Notes: a model not told the origin generated them from the letters alone. Shown: positions 43,597 through 52,419, numbered from the stretch's first letter. The stretch: DNA of 64,000 bases from Salinisphaera sp. G21_0 (GCF_017744115.1 NZ_JAGHQW010000023.1:1-64000), one strand, 5' to 3'. Made by a program: numbers and translations.

Positions 43597-44274
43597 TCAA
43601 TCATCACTTTCATTAGAATCTGGCGATACTGACGAAAGCCTTTTTTCTGTGAGCCATTGCAGCCTGAGGGCTTGAGTATTCAACGTGTTCCGCAGCCCGT
43701 ATGCTACCTTTCTTTCACTAATGATGTGGGATAACTTCGCGATAGTTGCCGCCCTTCTGGCTATACGAAAATCAGGATGGCTCCTCAATTTGAAGACCTC
43801 ATCAGAAATAACGACTTGTCGAAATGATTGTGGAATATCAATTTCGATCTTTGGTTGCGGGGGACTTTTCTCGTTCAAAACGGCGTGAAACCTGGATGTG
43901 TCAATGCTCTTTTTGTATACAGCATATTCAAGCGCATCTAAGTGCAAGCTCGCTGTTTTGCGTTCTTCTTTGGATAGAGTCGTGTATTGAGGAAGGGGCC
44001 ACACTTCTATTTCGTAGACTTCCATTGGATCAAGAACTGACATGGCAACTGCATCAGTCCGCCTGTTTGTCAGATGTCTGCGAATTCGAGTGCGCAGACT
44101 TTCTTTGGTCTGCCCAATATAAATGGGTTCCCGCTCATAGTCGTAGAATGCATATACACCGAACTTGTAGTTGCCAACCTTTTGCCCTAAAAATTTTGAG
44201 TCGAAAAAAGCAGACAACTGTTTTCTCAGCTCTTCTGTTTCAAATGCACAAGCGGTTATACCGTAGTCAATCAT
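43597..44274 (-). CDS. GIY-YIG restriction endonuclease, Eco29kI-like
   Basis: This 225-residue protein starts at ATG 44274 (MIDYGITACAF, GGAGG 5 bases upstream; an ATG 11 codons earlier is possible). The GIY-YIG nuclease core is GVY (39-41), YIG (52-54), Arg63 and His67 in RTRIRRHL (the R-x3-H pair of Eco29kI), Glu116 in LDALEYAVY and Asn134 in HAVLNEK. This matches the Eco29kI/NgoMIII group of type II restriction enzymes rather than UvrC or homing enzymes. It sits 55 bp after the cytosine methyltransferase in the same direction, a standard R-M pair. Eco29kI cuts CCGCGG; the site here is unknown. Confidence 0.78.
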   Translation of the reverse strand: MIDYGITACAFETEELRKQLSAFFDSKFLGQKVGNYKFGVYAFYDYEREPIYIGQTKESLRTRIRRHLTNRRTDAVAMSVLDPMEVYEIEVWPLPQYTTLSKEERKTASLHLDALEYAVYKKSIDTSRFHAVLNEKSPPQPKIEIDIPQSFRQVVISDEVFKLRSHPDFRIARRAATIAKLSHIISERKVAYGLRNTLNTQALRLQWLTEKRLSSVSPDSNESDD

Positions 44275-44329
44275 ATAGCCTCCACCCTTCTGAAGGCTAT
44301 TAAACATTATCGACAGAAAGAGTTCAGCT

Positions 44330-45469
44330 CTATTTTTTTATGAGGGGGTAGAGCAAATGCTCTGCAAGATGTCGTACAACAGGAACCACAACGGCATCAC
44401 CCATGGCCTTATATCCTTGATTATAAGTACCTGGTATCTGGTATTTGGGGGCACCCATTAGTTGAGCAGCTTCTTTCACAGTCAGAAGGCGAGTTCCAAA
44501 CTTACCATTACGATATATAACGAGTTGCTGCCTGCTGCTACCTCCAGTTGGGGTTCGCAGGCAGCCTGCAAGGCCGTCCGTTCTGACCTCTAACACCTGC
44601 TGACCATTCCTGATTCGCTTATATCCCGGGAAGACTCTCTGACCTTTTTTTACAGCGGCTTCAAGCTTATCAAAATGGCTTTTGGGAATAAGGCTGAGGT
44701 GGTGATTGACGGTTTCCTCAGAGTCGAAGGGCGCATCCAGCTCAATGATTTTCTCTAGTGGGTGCATTGGTGTAGATGGAGCGGGAATGTTCCACCATGT
44801 CCAATCAGTTGCTTTGGAAGCAATGGCCTGAATAGCTTTGGGGTGAGCCCATGTTGGTGAGTCAGTAGTAAAACCGGATATATCAGTACTCTTTCTCACG
44901 GCAATGACAAATATCCGCGGGCGAGACTGAGGTACCCAATGCACAGCATCTATTAGGACAGCTCCAACATTGTACTGCCTTTCAAGTAAAGCATTATGAA
45001 GAGCGAGGTAGTTTTCACCATTCTTACCTGATACCAGGCCTCTGACATTCTCAGCAACTAATACGGCTGGAGCTTCTCTCATCTCATCGAGAATGCGTAG
45101 CCACTGCCAAACCATTCCGCTGCGAGAACTGGTTATTCCACCCATATTTCCAGCAAGGGAAAGGTCTTGGCAAGGGAAGCTTGCCCAAGACAAGGAGTGT
45201 CGGGGAAGTTTGTCACCCTTGATGTTTTCGATTGAGTCAAGAGTAAAGATTTCAGGCGAGTGGTTTGCTGCAAAAACAGCCTTCTTTTTGGCGCAAATAT
45301 CGTTGGCCCATACAGAGTCAAAGAAATCTTTTAGCCCTTCAGTGGCAAGTCCACTTCCCGCAAAAAAATCAGCACTGGCTGGTTTTTTGGATATGGCAGA
45401 GACATCCGGATCAGTGGCTGACCGGTGGGATTCATCTCCGATTTCTGCAGTAAGGACTTGGTTCAGCAT
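44330..45469 (-). CDS. DNA (cytosine-5-)-methyltransferase of a type II R-M system
   Basis: A 379-residue C5 methyltransferase. Motif I is DFFAGSGLATEGL (SAM binding), motif IV is SFPCQDLSLAG with the catalytic Cys, motif VI is AENVRGL, and motif VIII is QSRPRIFVIAV. The target recognition region lies in about 240-320, and motifs IX-X are RTPTGGSSRQQL and MGDAVVVPVVRHLAEHL. It precedes the GIY-YIG nuclease and would protect the host genome from it. The first 25 residues are not conserved, so a start nearer to SADFFAGSG is possible. Confidence 0.93.
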   Translation of the reverse strand: MLNQVLTAEIGDESHRSATDPDVSAISKKPASADFFAGSGLATEGLKDFFDSVWANDICAKKKAVFAANHSPEIFTLDSIENIKGDKLPRHSLSWASFPCQDLSLAGNMGGITSSRSGMVWQWLRILDEMREAPAVLVAENVRGLVSGKNGENYLALHNALLERQYNVGAVLIDAVHWVPQSRPRIFVIAVRKSTDISGFTTDSPTWAHPKAIQAIASKATDWTWWNIPAPSTPMHPLEKIIELDAPFDSEETVNHHLSLIPKSHFDKLEAAVKKGQRVFPGYKRIRNGQQVLEVRTDGLAGCLRTPTGGSSRQQLVIYRNGKFGTRLLTVKEAAQLMGAPKYQIPGTYNQGYKAMGDAVVVPVVRHLAEHLLYPLIKK

Positions 45470-45773
45470 CTTGGTAATATCAAGTTTTGGACAACGTGGC
45501 TCTCGTTAAGGCAGTCTATTCTCGGACTCTTAGAGTTTGCACCCTTTTTTGAATAGATTCTATCCGATATGTGCTGGCTAAGTGGAAGAAGAATGTCGGA
45601 GAAGTACTCCAGGACCGTATAAACTTCTATTACATCCCTAACGCCTGTCACTGCAAGACCATCAAATACATCGTAACGCAGGAAAGGGTAAGGGGGATGG
45701 TATAGCCCCAAAGAAGAGACTGTGAGCAGGACACACATCTAAAAACACTCCGTCGTATAATACGACTTTTCAA
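45470..45773. other. Unassigned region upstream of the methyltransferase
   Basis: About 300 bp. A fragment GGCAGTCTATTCTCGG (45510-45526) matches the end of the inverted-repeat element at 25286. An open frame on the minus strand (45463-45738, 91 codons) has no recognisable family and overlaps the methyltransferase start by 7 bp. It could be a controller remnant or chance; I do not call it a gene. Confidence 0.35.
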
Positions 45774-45812
45774 CAAAAAAAGCCCCGAAACAAAAATGCT
45801 TCAGGGCCTTTA
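45774..45812 (-). terminator. Terminator of the tRNA-Phe pair
   Basis: On the minus strand, GGCCCTGAAGC ... TTTCGGGGC forms a stem followed by TTTTTTT, directly after the second tRNA. Confidence 0.75.
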
Positions 45813-45817
45813 TATAA

Positions 45818-45893
45818 TGGTGCCTAGGGGCGGAATCGAACCACCGACACGCGGATTTTCAATCCGCTGCTCTACCAACTGAGCTACCCAGGC
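45818..45893 (-). tRNA. tRNA-Phe (GAA), copy 2
   Basis: A 76-nt cloverleaf with the CCA end encoded. The acceptor pair is GCCTGGG/CCTAGGC with one G-T pair, the anticodon stem GCGGA/TCCGC encloses TTGAAAA (anticodon GAA), and the T-loop is GGTTCGATTCC. Identical to the copy at 45930-46005. Confidence 0.97.
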
Positions 45894-45929
45894 TAAATTT
45901 TGGCACATATATCATTTATCATTTAAGCA

Positions 45930-46005
45930 TGGTGCCTAGGGGCGGAATCGAACCACCGACACGCGGATTTTCAATCCGCTGCTCTACCAACTGAGCTACC
46001 CAGGC
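45930..46005 (-). tRNA. tRNA-Phe (GAA), copy 1
   Basis: The promoter-proximal copy, 76 nt, identical in sequence to copy 2, with 36 bp between them. Anticodon GAA, CCA encoded. Both are probably cut from one transcript. Confidence 0.97.
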
Positions 46006-46038
46006 GCTGTTCAAACAACGAAACGATGTGCGAGGCGT

Positions 46039-46067
46039 ATTAAACGGATTTCACCCTGGAGAGTCAA
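46039..46067 (-). promoter_or_regulatory. Promoter of the tRNA-Phe pair
   Basis: Minus-strand sigma70 promoter: -35 TTGACT (46062-46067), 17-bp spacer, -10 TTTAAT (46039-46044), then the GC-rich ACGCCTCGC, typical of stringently controlled stable RNA promoters. Confidence 0.7.
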
Positions 46068-46166
46068 GTCATATATAAATTTTTATGGCCAGTCGGTGAG
46101 TATGCAAGCCGGGGATCATCAACCCGTCGTTTATTAACCTTGTACATTTCTCTATTTATACCAGCT

Positions 46167-47135
46167 TCAATATCCGCCATGCAGTTGATCCCAAACTTCC
46201 TGGTCCCGCTCGGCAGTCCAGATTCTCGGCCAGTCAATACCATCCAACTCATCCCAGAGGCGCTGAACATCAAATGGCAAACAGTGCTCAAAAATGGGCC
46301 AGTTACCGTACCGGGGGGCCAGGCTTTTATGGGATGCGGCAAAGGCTTCGGTTAACGTTCCCCTGTTTTTATAAACGGCCCCTACCTGATCAATCAGAGT
46401 CTTGAGGAAAGTGCGGCTTTGTTCGATAGCGGCATCAACATGATCACGACCATGCACAACTGCACCCCGGCCACCAACCAACGTCTCAGCACCGTAAGCC
46501 TTTACCTTGTCCAACGTGGTGGTGGACCAGTCAACATGGAAAGCATCACCGGTATAAAGTGCAGCCCGGGCCTCAACAAGATCTCCGGCAAACAGAATGT
46601 TATGCCGGGGCAGCCAGGCACAGATATCCCCGGCGGTATGACCCCGTCCACAGTATTCAAGCACCAGGCTTCCCCGAAGCCCACCCAGCGGGATTTCCAA
46701 TCGATCATTAAACACAATATCAGGATGGGTCAGCCCCCGGATTCCTTCGGGTGCCCGGAATAGTCTGGGCATTCGACGAAACTCACTGTCCCAGTCCTCC
46801 ATACCACGCTCTTCAATCAGGAACCGGGTGTTCTCATGGGCAATAATCGATTCGGCTGAGAAGGCGGCTGCACCGAGTACGCGCACTGCATGGTAGTGAG
46901 ACAAAACCAGATACTTAACAGGCTTCGTTGTATGCCTTCTGAGTTCCCGTAACCAGTCAGACGCTGCCCTTGGTGTTGCCCGAGCCTCAAAAGCAATAAG
47001 GAAGTCTTCTGCCTCAATGGCCCCGACATTAGGATCCCCCTCAGCGGTAAAGGCATAAACACCATCTGCCAGAACTTCAAGCGTCTCTTTTTTGGGCTCC
47101 AGATCTGCTGATGATGCAAACGCTTTTATGGTCAT
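46167..47135 (-). CDS. MBL-fold metallo-hydrolase
   Basis: This 322-residue metallo-beta-lactamase-fold protein has the motif HxHxDH altered to SHYHAVRVLG (first two His kept, Asp and third His missing). Downstream are GRGHTAGDICAWLP (His), ILFAGDLVE (Asp) and VVHGRDHV (His). Loss of the Asp suggests a single metal or altered chemistry. No signal peptide. The subfamily resembles uncharacterised MBL hydrolases found alone on chromosomes; substrate unknown. It is transcribed toward the tRNA operon. Confidence 0.8.
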   Translation of the reverse strand: MTIKAFASSADLEPKKETLEVLADGVYAFTAEGDPNVGAIEAEDFLIAFEARATPRAASDWLRELRRHTTKPVKYLVLSHYHAVRVLGAAAFSAESIIAHENTRFLIEERGMEDWDSEFRRMPRLFRAPEGIRGLTHPDIVFNDRLEIPLGGLRGSLVLEYCGRGHTAGDICAWLPRHNILFAGDLVEARAALYTGDAFHVDWSTTTLDKVKAYGAETLVGGRGAVVHGRDHVDAAIEQSRTFLKTLIDQVGAVYKNRGTLTEAFAASHKSLAPRYGNWPIFEHCLPFDVQRLWDELDGIDWPRIWTAERDQEVWDQLHGGY

Positions 47136-47390
47136 CCTGTTAAGCCTTCGATTTCAGAAATGACTTTTCCTGAAAGAATAGTAAGTAAATCATTTGGAGA
47201 TCACTATAGCCAAATAAAATCAACAACAACAATCTATATTGCAGTAATAACAATGACACTTAATTATTCAAACAATAATTTACATAATAAAAATACCTCC
47301 TATCATTTAACCGGTCAGAACTTGCCATTTTGAATGCGAATAATGCGCAGGATCAGATATTAAATATTACGATTGGAGGTTTGAATATAC
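47136..47390. other. AT-rich divergent intergenic region
   Basis: Very AT-rich (AACAACAACAATC, TTTACATAATAAAAAT) between the MBL gene (minus) and the serpin-like gene (plus). GGAGG at 47374-47378 is the likely binding site for the latter. No other element seen. Confidence 0.4.
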
Positions 47391-48542
47391 ATGAATAATT
47401 TACCCTCTAGTGACTATTCCAGATTTTCACCAAATACGATCAGTGACAACAGTGATTTACTCTTCCCTCAATCCTCAACACAGTCGGCTGATTCCTCAGA
47501 TTCTGGTACATCATTAGCACAAAATGTCCAACCCTATTTGAAGGGTCTTGGCGATGACGTACAGGAATTTGTTAGAGAATTAACATTACTCGAACGATCA
47601 ATTAACATTGTCACCTCACCTGCTCTGGTCACAACATCAGAGGCGATGACTATTAATTTAAAGAATATGGCTTACTCTTCAGGGGATACTGGTGAGCCTC
47701 ATCAAGCTCGACCATTGATCAAAAGCACCAAAGAAGGCATACATGTCATTTCAAAAAGACCAAAGATTGATGGAATTCTGAGACAATCCCAGATTCCTCA
47801 TACAACCAGTGAAGCTTTATTTCACAAGGGACCTGAACAGGCCACGGCAGAGCTCAATGAGCAAATAACAAAAGACACCCAGGGCCTGATTACTGATTTT
47901 CTGAAAGCAAAAGACCTGGATAATCCAGACATGGCGTTTCAACTGGTCACCTGGTTATTGCAACAGGTTTCATGGCGGTTTCCTTTTAGAGTGATGAACG
48001 AAAAAGAGAGTTCAGAAATGACATGGGAAAATGCAGCCCACTCAGAAATACAGTGGATGGAAAGTGGAAGTGTACAACCCATTAAGCACATAAAAAATAA
48101 AGATTATGACTTTGTCGCTGTTCCTGTTATGGAATCGGGCATGAAAGCGGTGTTTGTTTTACCGCCAGAAGGGGAAACGAATCCCGGTAGTGAAGATCTC
48201 AACCAGGTTTTGTCAAGTGGACTCACCACTATCCTGGGCAAATCCGGAAGTAAACACGCGGTGCTAACGCTGCCCAAGTTCAAGTTCAATTATCAATTTA
48301 CAAAAATATGTGAAGAGGCTGAAGCCAAGGGTAAACATATAGCAGCATTGGACGTTGATGAAAATGGAGCGACGGTAGCTGCTGCGTCATCTATACTCTC
48401 ATACGATTTACATATACCTCCTGAAAAACTTCTTCGCTTTAAATTTGACCATTCATTCTACCTGGCAATAATTAACCATAAAAATCCCAACGACCCAAGG
48501 GTTATTGGCATGGCCCAGATTAATCATCCCGGAAAGAGCTAA
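47391..48542 (+). CDS. Serpin-like protein
   Basis: The product has 383 residues and no clear signal peptide. The C-terminal 190 residues follow the serpin core: WRFPFRVM (s3A/s4C region), IQWMESGSVQPI, DFVAVPVMESGMKAVFVLPPEGE (s2B-s3B), LTLPKFKFNYQF, then the hinge VDENGATVAAASS (consensus VNEEGTEAAAAT), a reactive-centre-sized loop, FKFDHSFYLAIIN (consensus FxADHPFLFxI) and GMAQINHP. The stretch between LPKFKF and the hinge is about 20 residues shorter than usual. Small residues in the hinge suggest loop insertion, and thus protease inhibition, is possible; P1 would lie around SYDLHI. Serpins are uncommon in bacteria. Targets could be host or self proteases (inference). The flanking genes are unrelated. 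Confidence 0.78.
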   Translation: MNNLPSSDYSRFSPNTISDNSDLLFPQSSTQSADSSDSGTSLAQNVQPYLKGLGDDVQEFVRELTLLERSINIVTSPALVTTSEAMTINLKNMAYSSGDTGEPHQARPLIKSTKEGIHVISKRPKIDGILRQSQIPHTTSEALFHKGPEQATAELNEQITKDTQGLITDFLKAKDLDNPDMAFQLVTWLLQQVSWRFPFRVMNEKESSEMTWENAAHSEIQWMESGSVQPIKHIKNKDYDFVAVPVMESGMKAVFVLPPEGETNPGSEDLNQVLSSGLTTILGKSGSKHAVLTLPKFKFNYQFTKICEEAEAKGKHIAALDVDENGATVAAASSILSYDLHIPPEKLLRFKFDHSFYLAIINHKNPNDPRVIGMAQINHPGKS

Positions 48543-48590
48543 TTAACCTTTTTTACTTCTTGCTGCCGCGTTCCCAACTGGCAGTAAGAA

Positions 48591-48754
48591 CTAAGATAAT
48601 CAGCAAAGCGCTTACTCTCCCCTTTGGGAAGTTAAAGATGGAACCACGAAGGACACAATGAAGAGATTTTCTTTTCCTTTGTGCTCTTCGTGTCCTTCGT
48701 GGTTCCATCCGACACCCATTGAAAATCCAGGTTTAACTTAATGTCCACCCTAAG
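48591..48754. mobile_element. MITE-like palindromic element, copy 2 (inverted)
   Basis: Same family as 7958-8131 and 55838-56012 but in opposite orientation. The right end TTAATGTCCACCCTAAG is well kept, the left end (CTAAGATAATCAGCAAAGCG) is decayed. The central hairpin GGAACCACGAAGGACAC ... GTGTCCTTCGTGGTTCC is intact. It fills most of the gap after the serpin-like gene; the rest to 48936 has no feature I can name. Confidence 0.7.
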
Positions 48755-48936
48755 AACGACCATTCATCACAGATAAGGTATGCCCCCCACACGCACCCTC
48801 AAAAACTGCCCAAATATTGATCCAGGTTAATTTTCTGATGCCTGGAAAACTGACTTTCGTCAATTGGACTTTCCAACCCCTGTATTAATGTTCCCCGTTG
48901 AAATTTCGAGCCCAACCATTTCCGGGAGTATGGCAA

Positions 48937-49197
48937 GTGCTGATTGGCAAGGTAACTGGCAACATCTGGGCCACCCGCAAGAAGGATGGTCTCAGTGGCT
49001 TCAAATTAATGATCGTTGAGCTGATCAATCCCTGCGAGCAGGAAATCGGCCAGTCACTGGTGGCCGTTGATACCGTTGGTGCCGGCATAGGTGACCTCGT
49101 CCTGGTCGCCAGAGGTGGTGCTGCCCGAAAAGCCATACACCCTTGCGAAGGCCCGGTTGACGCAGCGACTGTTGGCAATATGGAGGTGAGCCAGTGA
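48937..49197 (+). CDS. EutN/CcmL-type microcompartment vertex protein (orphan)
   Basis: This 86-residue protein matches the pentameric vertex family: LIGKVTGNIWATRKKDGLSG, FKLMIVELINP, LVAVDTVGAGIGDLVLVARGGAAR and PVDAATVG. I start it at GTG 48937, with GGGAG 8 bases upstream, because family members begin MxLGxVxGxVWATRK; an in-frame TTG at 48898 would add an unrelated leader. In carboxysomes and metabolosomes these pentamers cap the shell vertices. No shell hexamer (BMC) or cargo enzyme gene is in this window. It may be a satellite gene of a distant locus or have a free-standing role. Confidence 0.83.
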   Translation: MLIGKVTGNIWATRKKDGLSGFKLMIVELINPCEQEIGQSLVAVDTVGAGIGDLVLVARGGAARKAIHPCEGPVDAATVGNMEVSQ

Positions 49198-49348
49198 GCC
49201 TCCTGATTACCCGACAAAACCTGCACGACTTCGTTTCTGATTGATTTCCCCCATGATCCGTGAGATATACCTACTCGTAGAAATAGAAAAGTTTTAAACC
49301 TTGATACTATCAGGTTTAAAAAACATAAAAGTACGATGAGGTACTCCC

Positions 49349-49687
49349 ATGTCTGAAAAATCATTCGATTCTGAAAAGCGTGGCCCCACCCGGCGTCGGT
49401 TTTTACAACTGGCCGCAGCATCCGCGCTTATTCCCCTTCTAAATATTCCCAGCCGCCAGGCACGGGCTGATGCGCTCCCCCCACTGGATGAGTCCAACCC
49501 TACCGCAATAGGTCTCTCCTATAAGAAGACACAGGCAGATGCTAAATCCATAGATGGCTACCAGGAAGGACGAAAGTGTGAGAATTGCGCTCTCTATACC
49601 CCGGATAACCAGGGTTGCAGGCTTTTTCCGGCAAACTCCGTAGAGCCGGAAGGATGGTGCAAGGCCTGGGTGCCAAAACCTGCCTGA
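49349..49687 (+). CDS. High-potential iron-sulfur protein (HiPIP)
   Basis: This 112-residue protein has a Tat signal (PTRRRFLQLAAASALIPLL), cut near ARA-DALPP. The mature domain holds four Cys for a 4Fe-4S cluster: RKCENCALY, NQGCRLFP and GWCKAW (C-x2-C, C, C). HiPIPs are folded before export and carry electrons in the periplasm, usually between a bc1 complex and a terminal acceptor. No partner gene nearby. An inverted repeat CCTCGTTCC/GGAACGAGG follows at 49715-49749 and may end transcription. Confidence 0.9.
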   Translation: MSEKSFDSEKRGPTRRRFLQLAAASALIPLLNIPSRQARADALPPLDESNPTAIGLSYKKTQADAKSIDGYQEGRKCENCALYTPDNQGCRLFPANSVEPEGWCKAWVPKPA

Positions 49688-49798
49688 TGGATTAGTAAAG
49701 AACATCACGAATACCCTCGTTCCCTCAAAAAAAAACCCCGGGAACGAGGCAATCATCTGCTATTCTCAACGCATCAAAAATAATCAGAAGTGGTCCTT

Positions 49799-50071
49799 AT
49801 GAACCATGATAAAGACAGGGATGCGCTCTGGAATGCCATTCATCAAATAGAGATCAGCGTTAAAAACTCACAGAATGATATTAAAAAACTGTTCCTGCAC
49901 AGTGTGCGGCACGAAATAGCGATTGAAACACTCAACAAAAAGGTGGATGCCCACCAACAGGAGAACCGTGAACGCTTCAACAGGATTGAAAATCGACTCG
50001 ATAAGATTGATAACCGTTTTGACAAAGTTGAAGAGACACTCGCTATTATTGTGAACCATCTCAAGCCATGA
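49799..50071 (+). CDS. Small coiled-coil protein
   Basis: A 90-residue soluble protein (from ATG 49799; a GTG three codons earlier is less likely). From residue 40 on it shows clear heptads (ETLNKKVDAHQQENRERFNRIENRLDKIDNRFDKVEETL), so it probably forms a coiled coil. Similar small proteins are common and have no assigned function. It stands alone between the HiPIP gene and the convergent photolyase gene. Confidence 0.6.
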   Translation: MNHDKDRDALWNAIHQIEISVKNSQNDIKKLFLHSVRHEIAIETLNKKVDAHQQENRERFNRIENRLDKIDNRFDKVEETLAIIVNHLKP

Positions 50072-50183
50072 TCTTTAGTAACCATGATCTCGTTCCTACA
50101 CTTTTGGGTCCTTCACTCCATTGCTCAACAATGCCCTACCGATGAGTCTCCCTTAGCGGTGACTTTATCGGGTTATCAAATGT

Positions 50184-51746
50184 TTACAGCGCGTTCAAAT
50201 GATTAATACACCACTGAGCCCGCTTCAGGATGGCATTCCTGTCCGCTGAACCCTTTTTGTCCCACCCTTTATAAACCAGGGCGGTCCGTGGATTGTTCTG
50301 CAACATCTCTCGGTGTTTCTCCATAAAATACCAGTAAAGACTGTTTAAGGGGCAGGCGCTTTCGGTCTCTTTTTCCTTCACCTGGTAAACACAGCCCGGA
50401 CAATAGTCACTCATTTTCTGCACATAATTGCCACTGCCTGCATAGGGTTTCGATGCCACCATGCCTCCGTCGGCATACTGTGACATGCCCCGGGTATTGG
50501 GCAGCTCTACCCACTGAATTGCATCGATATAAATACCCAAATACCACTGATCGACCTGGTCAGGATCAATACCCGCCAACAGGCAGAAGTTACCGGTAAT
50601 CATCAACCGCTGAATATGATGCGCATAGGCATACTGCAATGACTGAGTAATGGCATGGCGCATACAGTTCATCTGTGTCTGACCGGTCCAGAACCAATCA
50701 GGCAGATCGCTTGTCGCTTTCAGGTAGTTCATGGACTCGTAGTCCGGCATATTGCTCCAGTAAACACCCCGAATATATTCACGCCACCCCAGGATCTGAC
50801 GGACAAAGCCTTCTATTTGCGCCAGTGAAATCGCTTCAGGGTTGTCACGCCAGGTGCTGATCGCCTTATCGATCACCTGTTTCGGATGGAGCATTTTGGT
50901 ATTCAGGGCAAAGGAGAGCCGGGAATGGTAAAGACTCCACTGATGGTCACTGTTCGCGGTCATGGCATCCTGGAACTGACCAAAATGTGGCAGGCAATGG
51001 GTGCAGAAATAATTGAGTAATGTTAATGACTGCTGACGTGTAATCGGCCAGAGCAGATGAGTGCCAATATCACCAAAGCTCTGTAACTTATGGCGTTTCA
51101 GCCGCTCCAGTACTGACGCGGTTGAACTGGCAAACACTAACGGTTCTGGAATCGCATCAAGATCAGCAGCTTTGAGCTTACAGCGATTATCCGCATCGTA
51201 ATTCCATTGTCCGCCCTCCGGCTGGCCATCACACATCAGGACGTCATGCTGCTGGCGCATCTTTCGGTAGAACGTTTCCATCCTGCCGGGCTTACCGGGC
51301 TTGAACCGTTTGCCAAGCGCCTCAAACGGAACCAGAAAATGTTCGGTATCCCACTCTTTTTTAAAAAGGGTTTTATCGGGTTCAAAATCTCTTAACTGTG
51401 TCAGCAAACGATATTCATCGGGCCGCTGGTATTCAAAACGGGTCACTGCATATTGCTGGCACAAGTGAAGAATCAATGATGGCAAGTCGGCAAAGTCTTT
51501 GGTTTCATCCAGCGTCAAATGCAGAACCTGATGCCCCGCTTCCTGCAATGCCATGGCAAATTGTTCCATGGCGAGAAAAAAACCACAGATTTTTTGTACA
51601 TGGTGCTTAACATAACCGGTTTCCTGAAGCAGTTCGGCAATCACATAAAGACAGTCATCGTCCTGCCTGGTGAACCAGCTATGGTGGGCGTTGAGCTGGT
51701 CTCCAAGAATCAGCCTGAGGGTAGAATAGTGTTTATTGTTTTTCAT
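50184..51746 (-). CDS. FeS cryptochrome/photolyase (deoxyribodipyrimidine photolyase-related, PhrB type)
   Basis: This 520-residue protein belongs to the iron-sulfur bacterial cryptochrome and photolyase family. The start [16 protein letters not shown] is typical. Cluster ligands are the four Cys in [16 protein letters not shown] and SACPLN. The FAD region includes [26 protein letters not shown] and [28 protein letters not shown]. Relatives repair (6-4) photoproducts or act as photoreceptors, with FAD, a lumazine antenna and a 4Fe-4S cluster. Upstream and overlapping by 14 bp is the DUF2256 gene that usually accompanies it. A second, unrelated photolyase family member is at 53.5 kb. Confidence 0.92.
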   Translation of the reverse strand: MKNNKHYSTLRLILGDQLNAHHSWFTRQDDDCLYVIAELLQETGYVKHHVQKICGFFLAMEQFAMALQEAGHQVLHLTLDETKDFADLPSLILHLCQQYAVTRFEYQRPDEYRLLTQLRDFEPDKTLFKKEWDTEHFLVPFEALGKRFKPGKPGRMETFYRKMRQQHDVLMCDGQPEGGQWNYDADNRCKLKAADLDAIPEPLVFASSTASVLERLKRHKLQSFGDIGTHLLWPITRQQSLTLLNYFCTHCLPHFGQFQDAMTANSDHQWSLYHSRLSFALNTKMLHPKQVIDKAISTWRDNPEAISLAQIEGFVRQILGWREYIRGVYWSNMPDYESMNYLKATSDLPDWFWTGQTQMNCMRHAITQSLQYAYAHHIQRLMITGNFCLLAGIDPDQVDQWYLGIYIDAIQWVELPNTRGMSQYADGGMVASKPYAGSGNYVQKMSDYCPGCVYQVKEKETESACPLNSLYWYFMEKHREMLQNNPRTALVYKGWDKKGSADRNAILKRAQWCINHLNAL

Positions 51747-51918
51747 CCATCACCCGGTTTCGTTGAGATCGGCAGCGCCTTGAACAGTAGCGGACCTCCT
51801 CCCAGCAGCGTTCCCACTTTTTTCGCCAGGAAAAAGGACGATGGCAGACGGGGCATTGCTTTTGTGCGGTTCGATCAACCTTGTTGTCAGCAATTCTTAC
51901 GCTTTGAAAGTGCTTCAT
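51733..51918 (-). CDS. DUF2256 small zinc-finger-like protein
   Basis: A 61-residue basic protein with the full DUF2256 signature: [21 protein letters not shown] then YCSRRCR, two Cys pairs suited to zinc. Function unknown. It overlaps the photolyase start by 14 bp, so translation is coupled; this pairing recurs in many genomes and points to a light or DNA-repair link. Confidence 0.88.
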   Translation of the reverse strand: MKHFQSVRIADNKVDRTAQKQCPVCHRPFSWRKKWERCWEEVRYCSRRCRSQRNRVMDEKQ

Positions 51919-52176
51919 GCCTACTTTACGTTAAATTGACAGGTTCGGCTCAGAACAACCTCATCGCTACTGTGCATGTAGAGTATTCAAGGCAACTCAA
52001 AAACGGGTATTCAGAAAAAGTCACGGCATTCTGTACGTTATGCCACAGAAACATCATGTTCACTGGCAGGGGCACTCTATCCGTAGTACCAATGATCACT
52101 GCCCCTTCCCGGAATAACAGGATTTTCCCATTTAAACAGCAACTCATCTATTATATTGTCTTCGGAGCCACACTGT
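51919..52176. other. Intergenic, no assigned feature
   Basis: Between the DUF2256 gene and the small gene at 52177. A second minus-strand frame (down to 52077) reads EFWFEQCGSEDNIIDELLF and might be the frameshifted continuation of that small gene. Nothing else seen. Confidence 0.3.
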
Positions 52177-52419
52177 TCAAACCAGAACTCCAGCAAGGCG
52201 CAGCCTGCTACCGGCAGGAAAACGCTGAAGGTACTCCTGAACCTGATCCTTATGGATTTCTCTACCATCCATAGACTGCCCCGTGATATAGCAATGTGCC
52301 AGTAAGAAGAAATGCAGGCGTGAGTTCTGAAATAGTCGTCTCAGTGTTTTGATGGATTGCAACACCTGCCCTGCTGATACTCTCTGATGATCAATGGGTA
52401 GCTCATAATGCATAGCCAT
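52177..52419 (-). CDS. Small hypothetical protein, possibly frameshifted
   Basis: 80 codons starting at ATG 52419 with a good binding site (GAGGAAGATC) directly before it, so it is probably translated. Sequence HYELPIDHQRVSAGQVLQSIK ... LHFFLLAHCYITG; no family recognised. A downstream frame in another register looks coding (WFEQCGSEDNIIDELLFK), so the original gene may have been longer. From 52420 to 52633 no feature is seen apart from the rlmJ promoter area. Confidence 0.4.
   Translation of the reverse strand: MAMHYELPIDHQRVSAGQVLQSIKTLRRLFQNSRLHFFLLAHCYITGQSMDGREIHKDQVQEYLQRFPAGSRLRLAGVLV

Noticed and set aside
45463-45738. 91-codon open frame upstream of the methyltransferase as an R-M controller gene
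   Set aside because: No helix-turn-helix pattern, no binding site, and it overlaps the methyltransferase start; no support as a C protein.
51519-52274. 251-codon open frame on the plus strand
   Set aside because: Covers the reverse strand of the photolyase start and DUF2256, both strongly supported; treated as a shadow.
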